Part shown: piece by piece, positions 17,981-27,590 of the stretch
Numbering within the stretch: position 1 is the stretch's first letter
Layout of the letters: every line of letters starts with the position of its first letter
DNA from: an uncultured Bacteroidales bacterium
Lineage (GTDB): Bacteria; Bacteroidota; Bacteroidia; Bacteroidales; UBA932
Length of the DNA: 46,655 bases
Assembly (NCBI GenBank): GCA_934667175.1
Contig: CAKULN010000023.1
Location: 1 to 46,655, forward strand
Direction of reading: 5' to 3'
Position numbers and translations under genes: made by a program
Notes under the pieces: generated by a model
Told to the model about the DNA's origin: nothing
Databases searched by the model: none
Seen by the model: only the letters and a program-made list of their open reading frames with translations

Positions 17981-17985
17981 ACTCA

Positions 17986-20289
17986 CTATTTTACATATTT
18001 GACAGCGACAGCGCCGAAACGCATATACTGAGCCTTGGCGTATGTCACGTGCTCGGTGTATTCACCGGTCTTGAAATTGATCGTGATGTCATCGGCCGGA
18101 ATGAGGCGGATGATGACGTTGTCCTTGCCGGCGACATCGGCAGGGAGATCGATGCAATACTCATCAAGGGCGGCAGGAAGGGACTTCATCTTGGAGGTCT
18201 TTGCAGGAAGAGGCCTGATCAATACTGTCTTGACCGTCTTGAAGTTGGTTCCGTCCGTGGAATATTCCAGATTCCAGTTGGCAGGAGCCTGTCCGGTAGC
18301 GTCTTCCTTCATCTGTCCTGTCGAGGACGAGAAGACGAACGCCAGTTTCTTTCCGCTTACGGACGCTGTCGAGAACGACCACTGCACGGATGTGTTGGCG
18401 GCTCCGGACTTCCACCATATCGCGTCGAAACGTGGAGCCCTGGCCCTGTCTGTGGCGGTGTCAGGCTTGCCGGTGAAGTTGAGGAAAGAGTCTGTCTGGT
18501 TGGATTTCGCGCCGACACAGCTCATGACACCTGTTCCGATTGACGGATTGAACCCGTCAGCGGTCTTATGGTCGTTAGGTGACCCTGGCCAATACCATTC
18601 CACAAGGATCTCGCTGAATCCAGTGTCCTTCAACGCGATGTCACTCAGATCGATAGGGCGGATCTGATACTTTCCGAGCTGTTCGGAGCTGTGGAAATCA
18701 GAGGTCGAGCTTACCACGACACCTGTGATGTCGCCGGAGCCCTGAGGCACGCCATTGTTCGTGATGGCCCAAGGAGTGTTGCCGTTCACAAGAATATTCA
18801 TCCACGCTCCGCTTGCGTCACGAAGAATCCTGTAGTCGAAATTCTGCATATTGGTGCTGATCCAAGTCGAGCGGATGTTGTTGTAGCTTCCGTAGCAGAA
18901 GGCGATCTCAACGTCCTTCAACGTGACAAGCGTATAGATGTCATCGTCTCCGATCTGGGACACATTTTTGGAGACAGATATGGCGTTGCCGCTGGACTCA
19001 ACAGCGAAACTATTGGCCGAAAGGCCTTTGAGGGTGTATCTTACCGGATTGTCCTCACGCACGAGGGTCGCGTCAGTAAGGGAAACCTTCACCTTGTCAC
19101 CTCTCTTGAGGATGTTGTCGGCTGCCGTCGCGACCTTGATCCTGAGACCATACTTCCCGTCCACACCTTGCAGATAGTTCGTCGTGGCGGACTCGTTGTA
19201 GTCGATGGATGAAGCCGAAAGCATAGGATTCGTGTCCATATTCTCTTTGCCACCGTCAGCGACCGCCACCGCCTCGAACCAGTCACCGTCGAATTTATAT
19301 TCACCGGCGGAAGTCAGAAGCGCGCGGAGCTCAGCGAATGAATATTGCTTGGTAGGAATCACCTGTGTCACCTTGAGCTCCGCGGAAATACCCTTCTCGG
19401 CGAGCTCGAACTTGATGACAGCCGTGCGCTCGGCCTTGACCTCATTGGCGGCAACATTGAATGTAACACCTTCCTCTGACATCACGACATCCGATATCCA
19501 GTCCTTCTGCGCGCCTTCGTATGTGACTGAATATGTCAGTGAAGGGAAGAATGTCCCAAGGTTAGCCTTCCATGTCACGGATTTGGCCGAAGCGTAGGCC
19601 TCCACGGTCATCTGAGTCTCGTCAAGGGTTAGATAACCGGCCTCGGAACCCTGTGTGATCGTCGCTGTGGCGCGGTAGGTGGCCTCGTCATCCGTGTAGG
19701 AGAGGACCAAGGTCGCTGTACGTTCCGCTCCGGTCGTGTTCTCGGCCACGCTATAGTTCAGCTTGCCGTCTCCCACAGAGAGGTTGGTGATCCAGTCCTC
19801 GGATGCCTCGGCTTTCAGGAGAGACTCGTCCACATTGGACTTGAATGCAATATAATCATCTGTTGACCAGGCGATGTAATGCTTGTCGGTGTCCTCGAAC
19901 GTGACCTTGGGGTTTCCAAGCGCGCCATCCTGATTCAAATGAATATAAATGGTCTTGCTCACGCCTGACGCCGTCAGCACGATGTCCGCGCGGCGGCGAA
20001 GCCCCTCATTGCCGGTGACGTTCAGGATGAACTCACCGTTCCCGGAGCCATCAGCCTTGTCAAGTGTGGCCCAGTCAGTGTTCCCGTCCAGCCGTGCGTT
20101 CCAGCTTCCCTTGGCATAGACCAGCACGTGCTGTTGGCTGGCCTTGCTGGTAAGGTTCATGGTAGTGTCATTGACAGCCAGGGTCATCCTTGTCGGAGAC
20201 TCTTTCTCTTCCTGACAGGATGCCGCGAGAAGAGCGGCCGCACCCAGAAGCGCTGTCAGGGCATTTCTAAGTATGGTTATATGTTTCAT
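17986..20289 (-). CDS. Surface lipoprotein with BACON-like and DUF5689 domains (B)
   Basis: A 767-residue lipoprotein: lipobox LAASC at about residues 22-26, three BACON-type domains (about 30-310, with DWATLDKADGSGNGEFILNV in the first), a DUF5689 domain starting YSFAELRALL (about 315-545) and a C-terminal jelly-roll-like module (about 550-767). It lies 17 bases after susD and before its paralogue, as surface glycan-binding proteins usually do in utilization loci. BACON domains have been proposed to bind mucin or to act as spacers. The ligand is unknown. The in-frame TTG at 20295 is less likely than the ATG used. Confidence 0.8.
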   Translation of the reverse strand: MKHITILRNALTALLGAAALLAASCQEEKESPTRMTLAVNDTTMNLTSKASQQHVLVYAKGSWNARLDGNTDWATLDKADGSGNGEFILNVTGNEGLRRRADIVLTASGVSKTIYIHLNQDGALGNPKVTFEDTDKHYIAWSTDDYIAFKSNVDESLLKAEASEDWITNLSVGDGKLNYSVAENTTGAERTATLVLSYTDDEATYRATATITQGSEAGYLTLDETQMTVEAYASAKSVTWKANLGTFFPSLTYSVTYEGAQKDWISDVVMSEEGVTFNVAANEVKAERTAVIKFELAEKGISAELKVTQVIPTKQYSFAELRALLTSAGEYKFDGDWFEAVAVADGGKENMDTNPMLSASSIDYNESATTNYLQGVDGKYGLRIKVATAADNILKRGDKVKVSLTDATLVREDNPVRYTLKGLSANSFAVESSGNAISVSKNVSQIGDDDIYTLVTLKDVEIAFCYGSYNNIRSTWISTNMQNFDYRILRDASGAWMNILVNGNTPWAITNNGVPQGSGDITGVVVSSTSDFHSSEQLGKYQIRPIDLSDIALKDTGFSEILVEWYWPGSPNDHKTADGFNPSIGTGVMSCVGAKSNQTDSFLNFTGKPDTATDRARAPRFDAIWWKSGAANTSVQWSFSTASVSGKKLAFVFSSSTGQMKEDATGQAPANWNLEYSTDGTNFKTVKTVLIRPLPAKTSKMKSLPAALDEYCIDLPADVAGKDNVIIRLIPADDITINFKTGEYTEHVTYAKAQYMRFGAVAVKYVK

Positions 20290-20305
20290 ATTCAATCAAT
20301 GTTTA

Positions 20306-21802
20306 TTATTGTACTCCGTATTGTTCATATTCCTTATTGTCAAGCGCATAGCCCGAGTAGGCAACCTGCACGGCAGGGATCGGGTAATACCTGTGGCAAG
20401 GGAGGATGTTGGTCTTCAGTGCGACGGACCTGGTCTCGGACTCCGTACGCTCGTACCAAGTACCCCACCTGACCAGATCGAACTTTCTCTGGAACTCTCC
20501 GAAAAGCTCTCGGCCGCGCTCAGCCATAATCTCCTCGCGGATCCGCTTCCACATGTGCTTGTCGCAGAGTCTTATCCCGGCTCGCGTCTTAGTCATATTC
20601 AAGTACCTCAGAGCCGCCTCCATGTCATCCTGAAGCATACAGTGGGCCTCGGCGATCATCAGCAGGACATCCGCATAGCGGAAAATCTTGTAGTTATTGT
20701 GGTCATGGTTGCTCTGCATATCCGGGCACCAGAACTTAGGCCCAAGGAAGGCGGTCGTAGTGGTGTTCTTCATAGTGTTGAACATCTGGCCGTTCCATTC
20801 CCTTACGATTGTCATTGGCCGGCGGAGGTCATTGTTCTCCTCGGCGAGCAGGTTGTTCACCAGATAACTGTTGGCCTGTGCCGGAGCCCAGCAGGTGGCG
20901 TTGTCGCCAAGTTCCTCGATCACGACACCGTCATATTTGTTGCCGCTTCTCTTGTAAGGCATGCACAGACAGGCCAGGTTGGAGGTGTAGTCCAGTCCCC
21001 CGGCGGAATAGGTGTGCTGCACCTCCAGAATGGACTCAGGAGTGTTCTTCATCCTGAACGGGATGTCCGAAAGCGGGTACTGCTCCAGCGAGCCGTAGAT
21101 TTCCTCGATCTTCGCGCACGCATCCAGCGACACCTGCCATTCCTTGTTCCATTGGGCCATCTTGGCGATCAGCATATAGCCCACGGCCGCTCCTACCCTG
21201 TTGTCAGCGATTTCGGACGATCTTTTCAAAGGAAGGCTAGGAAGGCATTCCTGTAAGTCCTTGATAAGCCAAGCGCGGGTCGAGTCCGCCGACATACGGG
21301 GAAGTTTCGCCACCTTCGCGAGGGTCGCCTCGTCAGCCACGTCATCAGTGTAAAAAGGAATATCCCCGAAGAACGATGTCATCAGCCAATAGTAGAAGGC
21401 CCTCATGATCTTGCCCTCCGCCGCCAGCGGAGCCTTTACTTTGTCGTCAAGGCTGGAGCCCTCGATTCCGGCGATGGCCTCGTTGCAGTATCGGACTCCC
21501 AAGTAGCCGTTGTTCCAGACATCGGCGCCGAAACGCGGATTCGCCGGCGAGATGTCCAGCTGCGCGTCTTGAGTCGAGGATCTCGAATATGCCAGGTCAG
21601 TGGCACACTCCGTGGCGAGCATCATCTTGTACGAATAGAGGTTCTTCATCGGAATATAGCAGGAGTTCAAAGCCGCCCGGCACTGCTGCTCGTTCTTGTA
21701 GAACGACTTGGAGTTGGCGAATGTGGACGTGTCCTCCTCAAGGCTGCACGCCGAGAATGCGACGGCAGCGGAAATCACTGTCAATATGTTCTTTAGTTTC
21801 AT
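20306..21802 (-). CDS. SusD/RagB-family nutrient-binding lipoprotein
   Basis: SusD proteins cap the SusC channel and bind substrate at the surface. This one has 498 residues with lipobox FSAC (about residues 16-19), the helical TPR-like core with RYCNEAIAGIE (about 105) and AEGKIMRAFYYWLM (about 128-141), and the usual C-terminal region with RYADVLLMIAEAHCM and GRELFGEFQRKFDLVRWGTW. It follows susC by 12 bases. All expected landmarks are present, so it looks functional. Confidence 0.95.
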   Translation of the reverse strand: MKLKNILTVISAAVAFSACSLEEDTSTFANSKSFYKNEQQCRAALNSCYIPMKNLYSYKMMLATECATDLAYSRSSTQDAQLDISPANPRFGADVWNNGYLGVRYCNEAIAGIEGSSLDDKVKAPLAAEGKIMRAFYYWLMTSFFGDIPFYTDDVADEATLAKVAKLPRMSADSTRAWLIKDLQECLPSLPLKRSSEIADNRVGAAVGYMLIAKMAQWNKEWQVSLDACAKIEEIYGSLEQYPLSDIPFRMKNTPESILEVQHTYSAGGLDYTSNLACLCMPYKRSGNKYDGVVIEELGDNATCWAPAQANSYLVNNLLAEENNDLRRPMTIVREWNGQMFNTMKNTTTTAFLGPKFWCPDMQSNHDHNNYKIFRYADVLLMIAEAHCMLQDDMEAALRYLNMTKTRAGIRLCDKHMWKRIREEIMAERGRELFGEFQRKFDLVRWGTWYERTESETRSVALKTNILPCHRYYPIPAVQVAYSGYALDNKEYEQYGVQ

Positions 21803-21814
21803 TTCTGTCGATGA

Positions 21815-24800
21815 TTAGTATCTGAACTGCACACTGAACACTATGGTCCTCGCCTTAGGGTACGCGCCCATATCCAGACGCCTCAGCGTGGACTCGCTGC
21901 CCGAGGATGAGACATCCGGATCGAATCCGTTGTACTTCTTCCATAGCAGGAGGTTCTCTCCACTGAGATTCAAGGTTATGTCCCTAAGCCACTTTACTTT
22001 TTTGGAAAGGTCGAATGTGTAACCCAACGACACATTCTTCAGCCGGACGTAAGATGCGTCATAAACCATCCTGTCGCTCGGCACGTCCTTGGACATCGTT
22101 CCGCCGGCCCTCGGGTAGTCCGATTCCGGATTCCTGACAGGATGCCAGGCGTTGACCATATAGCGATACTGGTTCGTGGTGTTGCCACCCGCCATAAACA
22201 GTTCGGAGTAGTTGTAGATCTTTCCGCCGAACGAGTAGGCGACATAGACTCCGAGACGGAAGTTCCCTAAGGTGAACGTGTTCTGCAAGCCGCCGTACAG
22301 CCACGGGTCGGCGTTGCCAAGATAGACAAGATCCTGTTGGTCAAGCGTCCCGTCATTGTTCATGTCGTAGTACCGGGGAGTTCCAAGGTAGTTGTCGTAC
22401 TTGTCCGCGGTGATCACCGATGAAGACGTGTAGGCGTGCGTGACCTCATTGCGTCTGAACTCGTCCGTGTTGTGCCAGACCCCGGCGTAGCGGAATCCCC
22501 ACAACGCGTTGAGCGGATACCCTTTCACGAAACCGTGCATCATGAACGGATTGTTTCCGCCAGAGTCAGCCACGGAGACATATTCAGAGGTTCCGATGTT
22601 ATCCACATTCTGTTTGTTGTGGGACAACGTGAGGTTAGTGGTCCAGGTGAAGCCCTTCCGCACGATGTTGCGGCTTTCGATTGAAAGTTCCACTCCGTAG
22701 TTGGAGGTGTTTCCGAGATTCACGAAATGGGAGTCGAAGCCGGTCTGAGAAGCGACTTGCACCTCCATAAGAAGGTCTCTGGTCTTGGAGACGTAGGCCT
22801 CGGCCGTGACATTGAGACGACTGTTGAAGAATGACATGTCCGTCGCGATGTTGTACAGGTCAGTCTTCTCCCAAGTCAGGTCCGGGCTCGGAAGCTGACC
22901 CCTGAAATACGCCGCCTGCTGACTTCCTCCGAATATATAGCCTTTGGATGAGGTCGAGAGCATCTCAAGGCTTCTGTAAGCGTCAACCGCATCGTTTCCG
23001 GTGCGTCCGGCGCTGAGCCTGAGCGAGAACTCGTCAATCCATGATACGTGCTTCATGAAGTCCTCCTTCTTGACGTTCCATTTCAGTGCCGCCGAAGGGA
23101 AGAATCCCCATTTGTTGTTGGCGGCGAAGTTGGAGGCTCCGTCGGCACGGCCTGTCACCGTGATATAATAGCGAGACTTATAGTTATAGTTTGCCCTTGC
23201 GAGGAAAGACATCTTGGTCGTAGAGACGGAAGCAGAACTTGGACTGAGCGTGTTCTTGTCGGTCACACCGCCCATATTGTTCCATTTCACATCATCCACC
23301 ATATACCCTGAGCCGGAAAGCGCGAGTCTGTCGGACTTGAACCTGTAGGCCGTGAAACCTCCGAGAACATCAAATTTGTGTCCTTGCTTTTTCAACGCGT
23401 AGGTCACGGTGTTCTCGCTGGACAGCGTCATGTCGTCCCTCTCGTTTCTGGTGGCGTCTCCGCCCTCACCTGGATTCTTGGCCGGAAGTGTGCTCGGATT
23501 ATAGACGAAACCGTGCTGCTGGTAGCTGTAGTAAGAATTGCTACTCCTGAGTTTAAGGTCCTTGACCGGCTCGATCTCCACATAGACGGAATGATTCGCC
23601 GAAAGCCTCGTCACATAGTTGGTTCTCATAGCGATGAGGGCGGTAGGCGGATTGTAGGTCGTGGTCACATTGTCCTCGTCATCGGTGATGTAGTAATCAG
23701 TCTTCTTCAAAAGCGGACTCAGGTACATCGCAGAGCGGGTGCTCGTGCCGCCGATGTTCGCTAGAAGCTTGTCTTGAGAACGGTATGTGTAGGATCCCTT
23801 GTAGCCCACCTTCATCCATTTGAAAAGCTGACGGTCGAGGTTGATCCTTCCGGTGTACCTGGTCTGACCGCTGTTCTTCACGATGCCTTCGGTGTCGTTG
23901 TAGCCCAGGGACGCATAGTAAGACGCCTCCTTGTTTCCACCCGAAAGGGAAAGGTTGTAGTTCTGGTAGGCGGCCGTCCTCATTATCGCCCCGATCCAGT
24001 CTGTGCCCTGCCCGTAGGAAAGAGGATCCGGATAAGGATACTCGGAAGGGGCCGCGCCAGGCACAGCATCGGTATTGGAGGACTGGTACAAAGCGATGTC
24101 GTTCCTGTACTGGGCATATTCACTGGCATTCATCAGATCCAGTTTTCCAGGCAGCCGGCTTATTCCGGCCTCAGCCTTGAAAGTGATCCTCGGCTTGCTT
24201 CCTGTCGAGCCCTGACGGGTTGTGACGATGATGACTCCGTTGGATCCTCGTGATCCGTAGATGGCCGTGGACGACGCGTCTTTGAGCACTGAGATGGATT
24301 CGATGTCAGCGGAGTTGAGGTCGCCAAGGTCGGAGACAGCATCCATCACACCGTCAACGACGATTAGCGGTTCATTGGATGCGATGATAGAACGGGTTCC
24401 GCGGATACGGATTGACGTTGCGGCTCCCGGCTCGCCGGACGTGGTCATAATGTCCGCACCTGCGATTCTTCCCTGAAGAGCCTGGTCAACTGAAAGGACA
24501 GGCGCATCCTTCACATCCGCCATCTTCACATTGGTCACGGAACCGGTAAGGTCCTGCCTGCGCACTGAACCGTAAGCGATTGTGACGGCCTCGTTAAGCG
24601 TAAGGTTCTTGTCCGGTGACAAGGACACGGAGATGTTCCTGCGTTCCTTAGGGACAGAGACCTTTTTTGTCTCATAGCCCATAAACTGAACCTCCAAGGC
24701 ACTCCCGGCGGACACACTGATAGAGAACTTGCCGTCGGCATCGGTGCTTGTGCCGTTTGTTGTCCCGGGCACAAGCACGAAGGCGCCTGGCAAGGGTTCT

Positions 24801-24919
24801 CCCCTCTCGTCCACGACAGTACCTGTCACAGTGATCTTACCTTGCTGTACTTGCGCCTCGGAAAGAACCGGGCACAGCAGGATTGAAATCACTGAAATCA
24901 GAATAAGCCTAATCTTCAT
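21815..24919 (-). CDS. SusC/RagA-family TonB-dependent outer-membrane transporter
   Basis: The transporter imports oligosaccharides or similar ligands through the outer membrane using TonB energy. From the ATG at 24919 it has 1034 residues: signal peptide (about 1-22), a carboxypeptidase-D-like domain (GTVVDERGEPLPGAFVLV, about 33-110), a plug with SVDQALQGRIAGADI and SIRIRGTRSI (about 135-190), and a long beta-barrel ending in TIVFSVQFRY. A longer TTG-started frame would run through the leader and is rejected. It is the first gene of the utilization operon and is preceded by a ~170-base leader with repeats. Confidence 0.95.
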   Translation of the reverse strand: MKIRLILISVISILLCPVLSEAQVQQGKITVTGTVVDERGEPLPGAFVLVPGTTNGTSTDADGKFSISVSAGSALEVQFMGYETKKVSVPKERRNISVSLSPDKNLTLNEAVTIAYGSVRRQDLTGSVTNVKMADVKDAPVLSVDQALQGRIAGADIMTTSGEPGAATSIRIRGTRSIIASNEPLIVVDGVMDAVSDLGDLNSADIESISVLKDASSTAIYGSRGSNGVIIVTTRQGSTGSKPRITFKAEAGISRLPGKLDLMNASEYAQYRNDIALYQSSNTDAVPGAAPSEYPYPDPLSYGQGTDWIGAIMRTAAYQNYNLSLSGGNKEASYYASLGYNDTEGIVKNSGQTRYTGRINLDRQLFKWMKVGYKGSYTYRSQDKLLANIGGTSTRSAMYLSPLLKKTDYYITDDEDNVTTTYNPPTALIAMRTNYVTRLSANHSVYVEIEPVKDLKLRSSNSYYSYQQHGFVYNPSTLPAKNPGEGGDATRNERDDMTLSSENTVTYALKKQGHKFDVLGGFTAYRFKSDRLALSGSGYMVDDVKWNNMGGVTDKNTLSPSSASVSTTKMSFLARANYNYKSRYYITVTGRADGASNFAANNKWGFFPSAALKWNVKKEDFMKHVSWIDEFSLRLSAGRTGNDAVDAYRSLEMLSTSSKGYIFGGSQQAAYFRGQLPSPDLTWEKTDLYNIATDMSFFNSRLNVTAEAYVSKTRDLLMEVQVASQTGFDSHFVNLGNTSNYGVELSIESRNIVRKGFTWTTNLTLSHNKQNVDNIGTSEYVSVADSGGNNPFMMHGFVKGYPLNALWGFRYAGVWHNTDEFRRNEVTHAYTSSSVITADKYDNYLGTPRYYDMNNDGTLDQQDLVYLGNADPWLYGGLQNTFTLGNFRLGVYVAYSFGGKIYNYSELFMAGGNTTNQYRYMVNAWHPVRNPESDYPRAGGTMSKDVPSDRMVYDASYVRLKNVSLGYTFDLSKKVKWLRDITLNLSGENLLLWKKYNGFDPDVSSSGSESTLRRLDMGAYPKARTIVFSVQFRY

Positions 24920-24960
24920 TATGAGTTTGTTTTGGTTAAAAGTAAGTATTGACTTTCCAA

Positions 24961-25055
24961 GGCGGCATGCCGCCAAGACGATGATCCCGATGTAGTCCGG
25001 GACCAACCGTCATGCAAAAATGGTCAATAGAGACGAATTGCCCAACCGCCATGCA
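24961..25055 (-). promoter_or_regulatory. Repeat-bearing leader of the susC operon
   Basis: Between the -7 box at 25097 and the susC ATG, the leader holds a perfect 14-base palindrome GGCGGCATGCCGCC (about 24961-24974) and two near-identical copies of CCAACCGTCATGCAA / CCAACCGCCATGCAA about 38 bases apart (near 25003 and 25041). These could be an RNA structure or operator sites. Nothing in the leader looks like a known riboswitch. Confidence 0.45.
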
Positions 25056-25096
25056 ATGAAATATAGACTGATTACAGAGGAATACCGACGAATAAT

Positions 25097-25104
25097 CAAA
25101 GATA
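25097..25104 (-). promoter_or_regulatory. -7 box of the susC operon promoter
   Basis: The minus strand reads TATCTTTG, matching TAnnTTTG exactly. No clear -33 TTTG lies upstream, which is common for promoters that need an activator, here probably the adjacent DUF6377 regulator. The start would lie near 25090. Confidence 0.5.
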
Positions 25105-25189
25105 AATCATTATCCATCAATGAATATACACACAGATTTACGATATGATTATATCGTTTAAAATATAGACTCTAATACAGTCTTAAAAA

Positions 25190-26722
25190 CTATATTTTTG
25201 AGATTTCCGCCTCAAAGTCCTCCTTCGGACATGCGGCCGAACGCTTCAGTTTCGTTCTGTACGTATAGACCGTGTTGGGGGAGCATTTGAGGAATCTGGC
25301 GATTTTCCCGCTCTCCGTTATCCCGATGCGGATGGCCGCCAGGATCCTGAGTTCCGTAGGCAAAGTCTTATCCCCATGAAGATCGAAACGAGCATCCTCG
25401 GACAACAACGCGTTTACCTTCTCTACAAAGTCCGGGTATATTCCAAGAAAAGTCTCGTCGAATATACGGTAGTAGTTCTCATACTCGCTATACATAACCG
25501 AAGGAGAACGCAAAGCTTTCATCACGGCTTCCAGACCTTCAGACTTGGCTATGGTCCTGATCTCGTTTCTGGTCTGGCCGATCTTGTCGATATAATGCAC
25601 GGAAAGTGCCATGTAGCGGAACACATAGCCGTTGCGGATCTTGTTGGCGTCCACGAGCCTTTTGTTAGTCTCCTCCATCTGCTCCTTGTGTCTGACCTCG
25701 CGGCGCAGGAGTATAAGGATGATGAAAAGCAGAGCCGTCACCAGACATATTCCCATCACAAGCCATCTTGTCCTGGACCTTGTCACCCTCTGGACAGTGT
25801 CCGTGATGATCAGGTTGGCCTTGCCGGAATCTCCAAGGCGCTTGCTGAAATTTCCGGCGATAACATCCATCAGGTTCTGGCTGATGTACTGCTCAGCCTT
25901 GCGGTACTGACGCCTGTCATACAGGACCAGGGCGAGTTCATAAAGAGACATATACGCCCTTTCCGCATTCTTGAAATCATACACCGCACTTCGTACAAGC
26001 CAATCGAAACGAGCGTTTTCGTCACCTTGGAGTTCCATGATGCGGGCCATATTATAGGCTACCGAGGCCTTCTCATGAGGATTGTCGCAACTATGATAAA
26101 GTTCCTTCAGAATGCGGATCGCGGAAAGAGAGTCACCGCTGTCTCTGCAAAGTTGAGCTTTCATTCTCCTTGCATAAAAAGACGTGGAATCTATCTCCAA
26201 GGATCTCATTCTGGCCGAGCGCAGCCGCTCCGCATAAAGTGATTTCTCATCTTCGGGAATGCCGGATGACAACAGTTCGGAACAAAGCACAGCCTCGCAT
26301 TGGAGATAGTCATTGAGCAACTCACTCCCATTTACCGCGGAAGTGTCAAGTTCATTGAATACGGACGCCGCAAGGTCCCCCTCGTTACGGAGAAGCAGGA
26401 TACGCACTTTCTGGAGCCTGGCGAGAAATCGCTGAGACTCATCCGACGCATACTTTTCCATGAATCTCTGATACCTTGACGAAGAGTCCTGGCTATAGTG
26501 ATAGTAGCCGGAAAACAGTCTTCTGGCATACACCCATCTGGCTGAATCAGATGAGGCCCGCTCAAATTCCCGACGGATGACATTCATGGAACTCTCCAGA
26601 CTGTCCCGGTAATATTTCTGTCCGGCGATGACCTTGTCCAGTTTCTTCAACCCGCCTCCATTCACCGCACATGAAGCCACGGTAAAGGCTACGGCACAGG
26701 CTACCACACACAGATGTCTCAT
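25190..26722 (-). CDS. DUF6377-type transmembrane transcriptional regulator of the utilization locus
   Basis: The 510-residue protein has a hydrophobic N-terminus with a lipobox-like VASC, a periplasmic helical region of TPR-like repeats (about 30-325), one membrane helix (WLVMGICLVTALLFIILILL, about 335-355), a coiled-coil stretch and a C-terminal LuxR-like helix-turn-helix (ESGKIARFLKCSPNTVYTYR, about 475-494). Proteins of this design sit beside SusCD loci and are thought to sense ligand in the periplasm. A well-spaced promoter at 26740-26769 predicts transcription starting near 26734, which supports the ATG at 26722 over longer versions. Confidence 0.82.
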   Translation of the reverse strand: MRHLCVVACAVAFTVASCAVNGGGLKKLDKVIAGQKYYRDSLESSMNVIRREFERASSDSARWVYARRLFSGYYHYSQDSSSRYQRFMEKYASDESQRFLARLQKVRILLLRNEGDLAASVFNELDTSAVNGSELLNDYLQCEAVLCSELLSSGIPEDEKSLYAERLRSARMRSLEIDSTSFYARRMKAQLCRDSGDSLSAIRILKELYHSCDNPHEKASVAYNMARIMELQGDENARFDWLVRSAVYDFKNAERAYMSLYELALVLYDRRQYRKAEQYISQNLMDVIAGNFSKRLGDSGKANLIITDTVQRVTRSRTRWLVMGICLVTALLFIILILLRREVRHKEQMEETNKRLVDANKIRNGYVFRYMALSVHYIDKIGQTRNEIRTIAKSEGLEAVMKALRSPSVMYSEYENYYRIFDETFLGIYPDFVEKVNALLSEDARFDLHGDKTLPTELRILAAIRIGITESGKIARFLKCSPNTVYTYRTKLKRSAACPKEDFEAEISKI

Positions 26723-26739
26723 TCCAAACATATTTTCCT

Positions 26740-26769
26740 CAAAAATAGTCAAATTCTTTTTTATGCAAA
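26740..26769 (-). promoter_or_regulatory. Promoter of the DUF6377 regulator gene
   Basis: On the minus strand TTTG (26769-26766) precedes TATTTTTG (26747-26740) by 18 bases, matching both boxes. The predicted start near 26734 gives a short leader before the ATG at 26722. Confidence 0.65.
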
Positions 26770-26846
26770 AGCCAACCACGCCGGCAACCTTCCGATGCCC
26801 CTTCCGACGCAGGTTTCTAAATATTGCAGGATTAAACATTTTTTTC

Positions 26847-26854
26847 TATTTTTG
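26847..26854 (+). promoter_or_regulatory. -7 box upstream of the TPR/yebC pair
   Basis: TATTTTTG fits TAnnTTTG, with a weak TTGC about 19 bases upstream. The start would be near 26861, about 31 bases before the ATG at 26892. It is divergent from the regulator promoter. Confidence 0.5.
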
Positions 26855-26891
26855 TGGGCTATTATTCGATAATAACAAAAACTTTATAGAA

Positions 26892-27584
26892 ATGGCAAAG
26901 CAAGATGCAATTTTAAAGGAGAAAGAGCAGGAGCGCGAGGAGAAGGTCATTGAGACCGTGTCCAAGACCGACCAGTTCTTCCGTGAGAACAAAAAGACAA
27001 TCTACGGCACGCTGATCGCCCTCGTCGTGATCGCCCTCGTGCTTGTGGCGTACCAGAAGTTCTACGTTCAGCCTAAGAGCGAGGAGGCCACGACCCAGAT
27101 GATCCCGGCGGAGGCCAACTTCCGCAACGGAGAGTTCGAGCTCGCCCTGAACGGCGACGGCAACGTGCTTGGATTCGCCCAGATCATCGAGGATTTCGGA
27201 GCCAAGGGCGGCAAGGACATCTACTATTATGCGGGAGTCTGCGAGCTCCAGCTCGGACACTATCAGGAGGCCATCAACTACCTTAAGAAGTACAACGGAA
27301 AGGACTCCATCCTCTCGGCGCGTGCCACCGCCTGCATCGGTGACGCTTATGTCGGCCTTGAGAAGTACAGTGAGGCTGTGGGCTATTTCGAGAAAGCCGC
27401 CGCGGCCGCTGACAACATGTTCGCCGCCGGCTATCTTTTGAAGGCCGGTGTTACCTGTGAGGAACTCGGAGACAACGCCAAGGCTCTCACATTCTACAAG
27501 AAGATCAAGGATCAGTACCCTCAGTCAGTTGAAGGCTACGACATCGACAAGTACATCACCCGCATCGAGAACCAGACCAAGTAA
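26892..27584 (+). CDS. Membrane-anchored TPR protein
   Basis: A 230-residue protein with a charged cytoplasmic N-terminus (KEKEQEREEK), one membrane helix (TIYGTLIALVVIALVLVAYQ, about 38-57) and three to four TPR units in the periplasmic part (for example YYYAGVCELQLGHYQEAINY, about 117-136). The topology resembles YfgM/AncA-like tetratricopeptide proteins, which assist secretion or envelope protein folding; that role is not proven here. I chose the ATG at 26892 because a longer frame begins inside the divergent regulator gene. It lies six bases before the yebC-like gene. Confidence 0.8.
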   Translation: MAKQDAILKEKEQEREEKVIETVSKTDQFFRENKKTIYGTLIALVVIALVLVAYQKFYVQPKSEEATTQMIPAEANFRNGEFELALNGDGNVLGFAQIIEDFGAKGGKDIYYYAGVCELQLGHYQEAINYLKKYNGKDSILSARATACIGDAYVGLEKYSEAVGYFEKAAAAADNMFAAGYLLKAGVTCEELGDNAKALTFYKKIKDQYPQSVEGYDIDKYITRIENQTK

Positions 27585-27590
27585 CGAACA

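Noticed and set aside
20273..21256. A 327-codon plus-strand open frame opposite susD
   Set aside because: It mirrors the susD gene, has no family resemblance and starts inside the neighbouring coding sequence.
24920..25006. A longer SusC beginning at a TTG codon
   Set aside because: The extra 29 residues would precede a normal signal peptide starting at the ATG at 24919 and would be encoded by the repeat-bearing leader.
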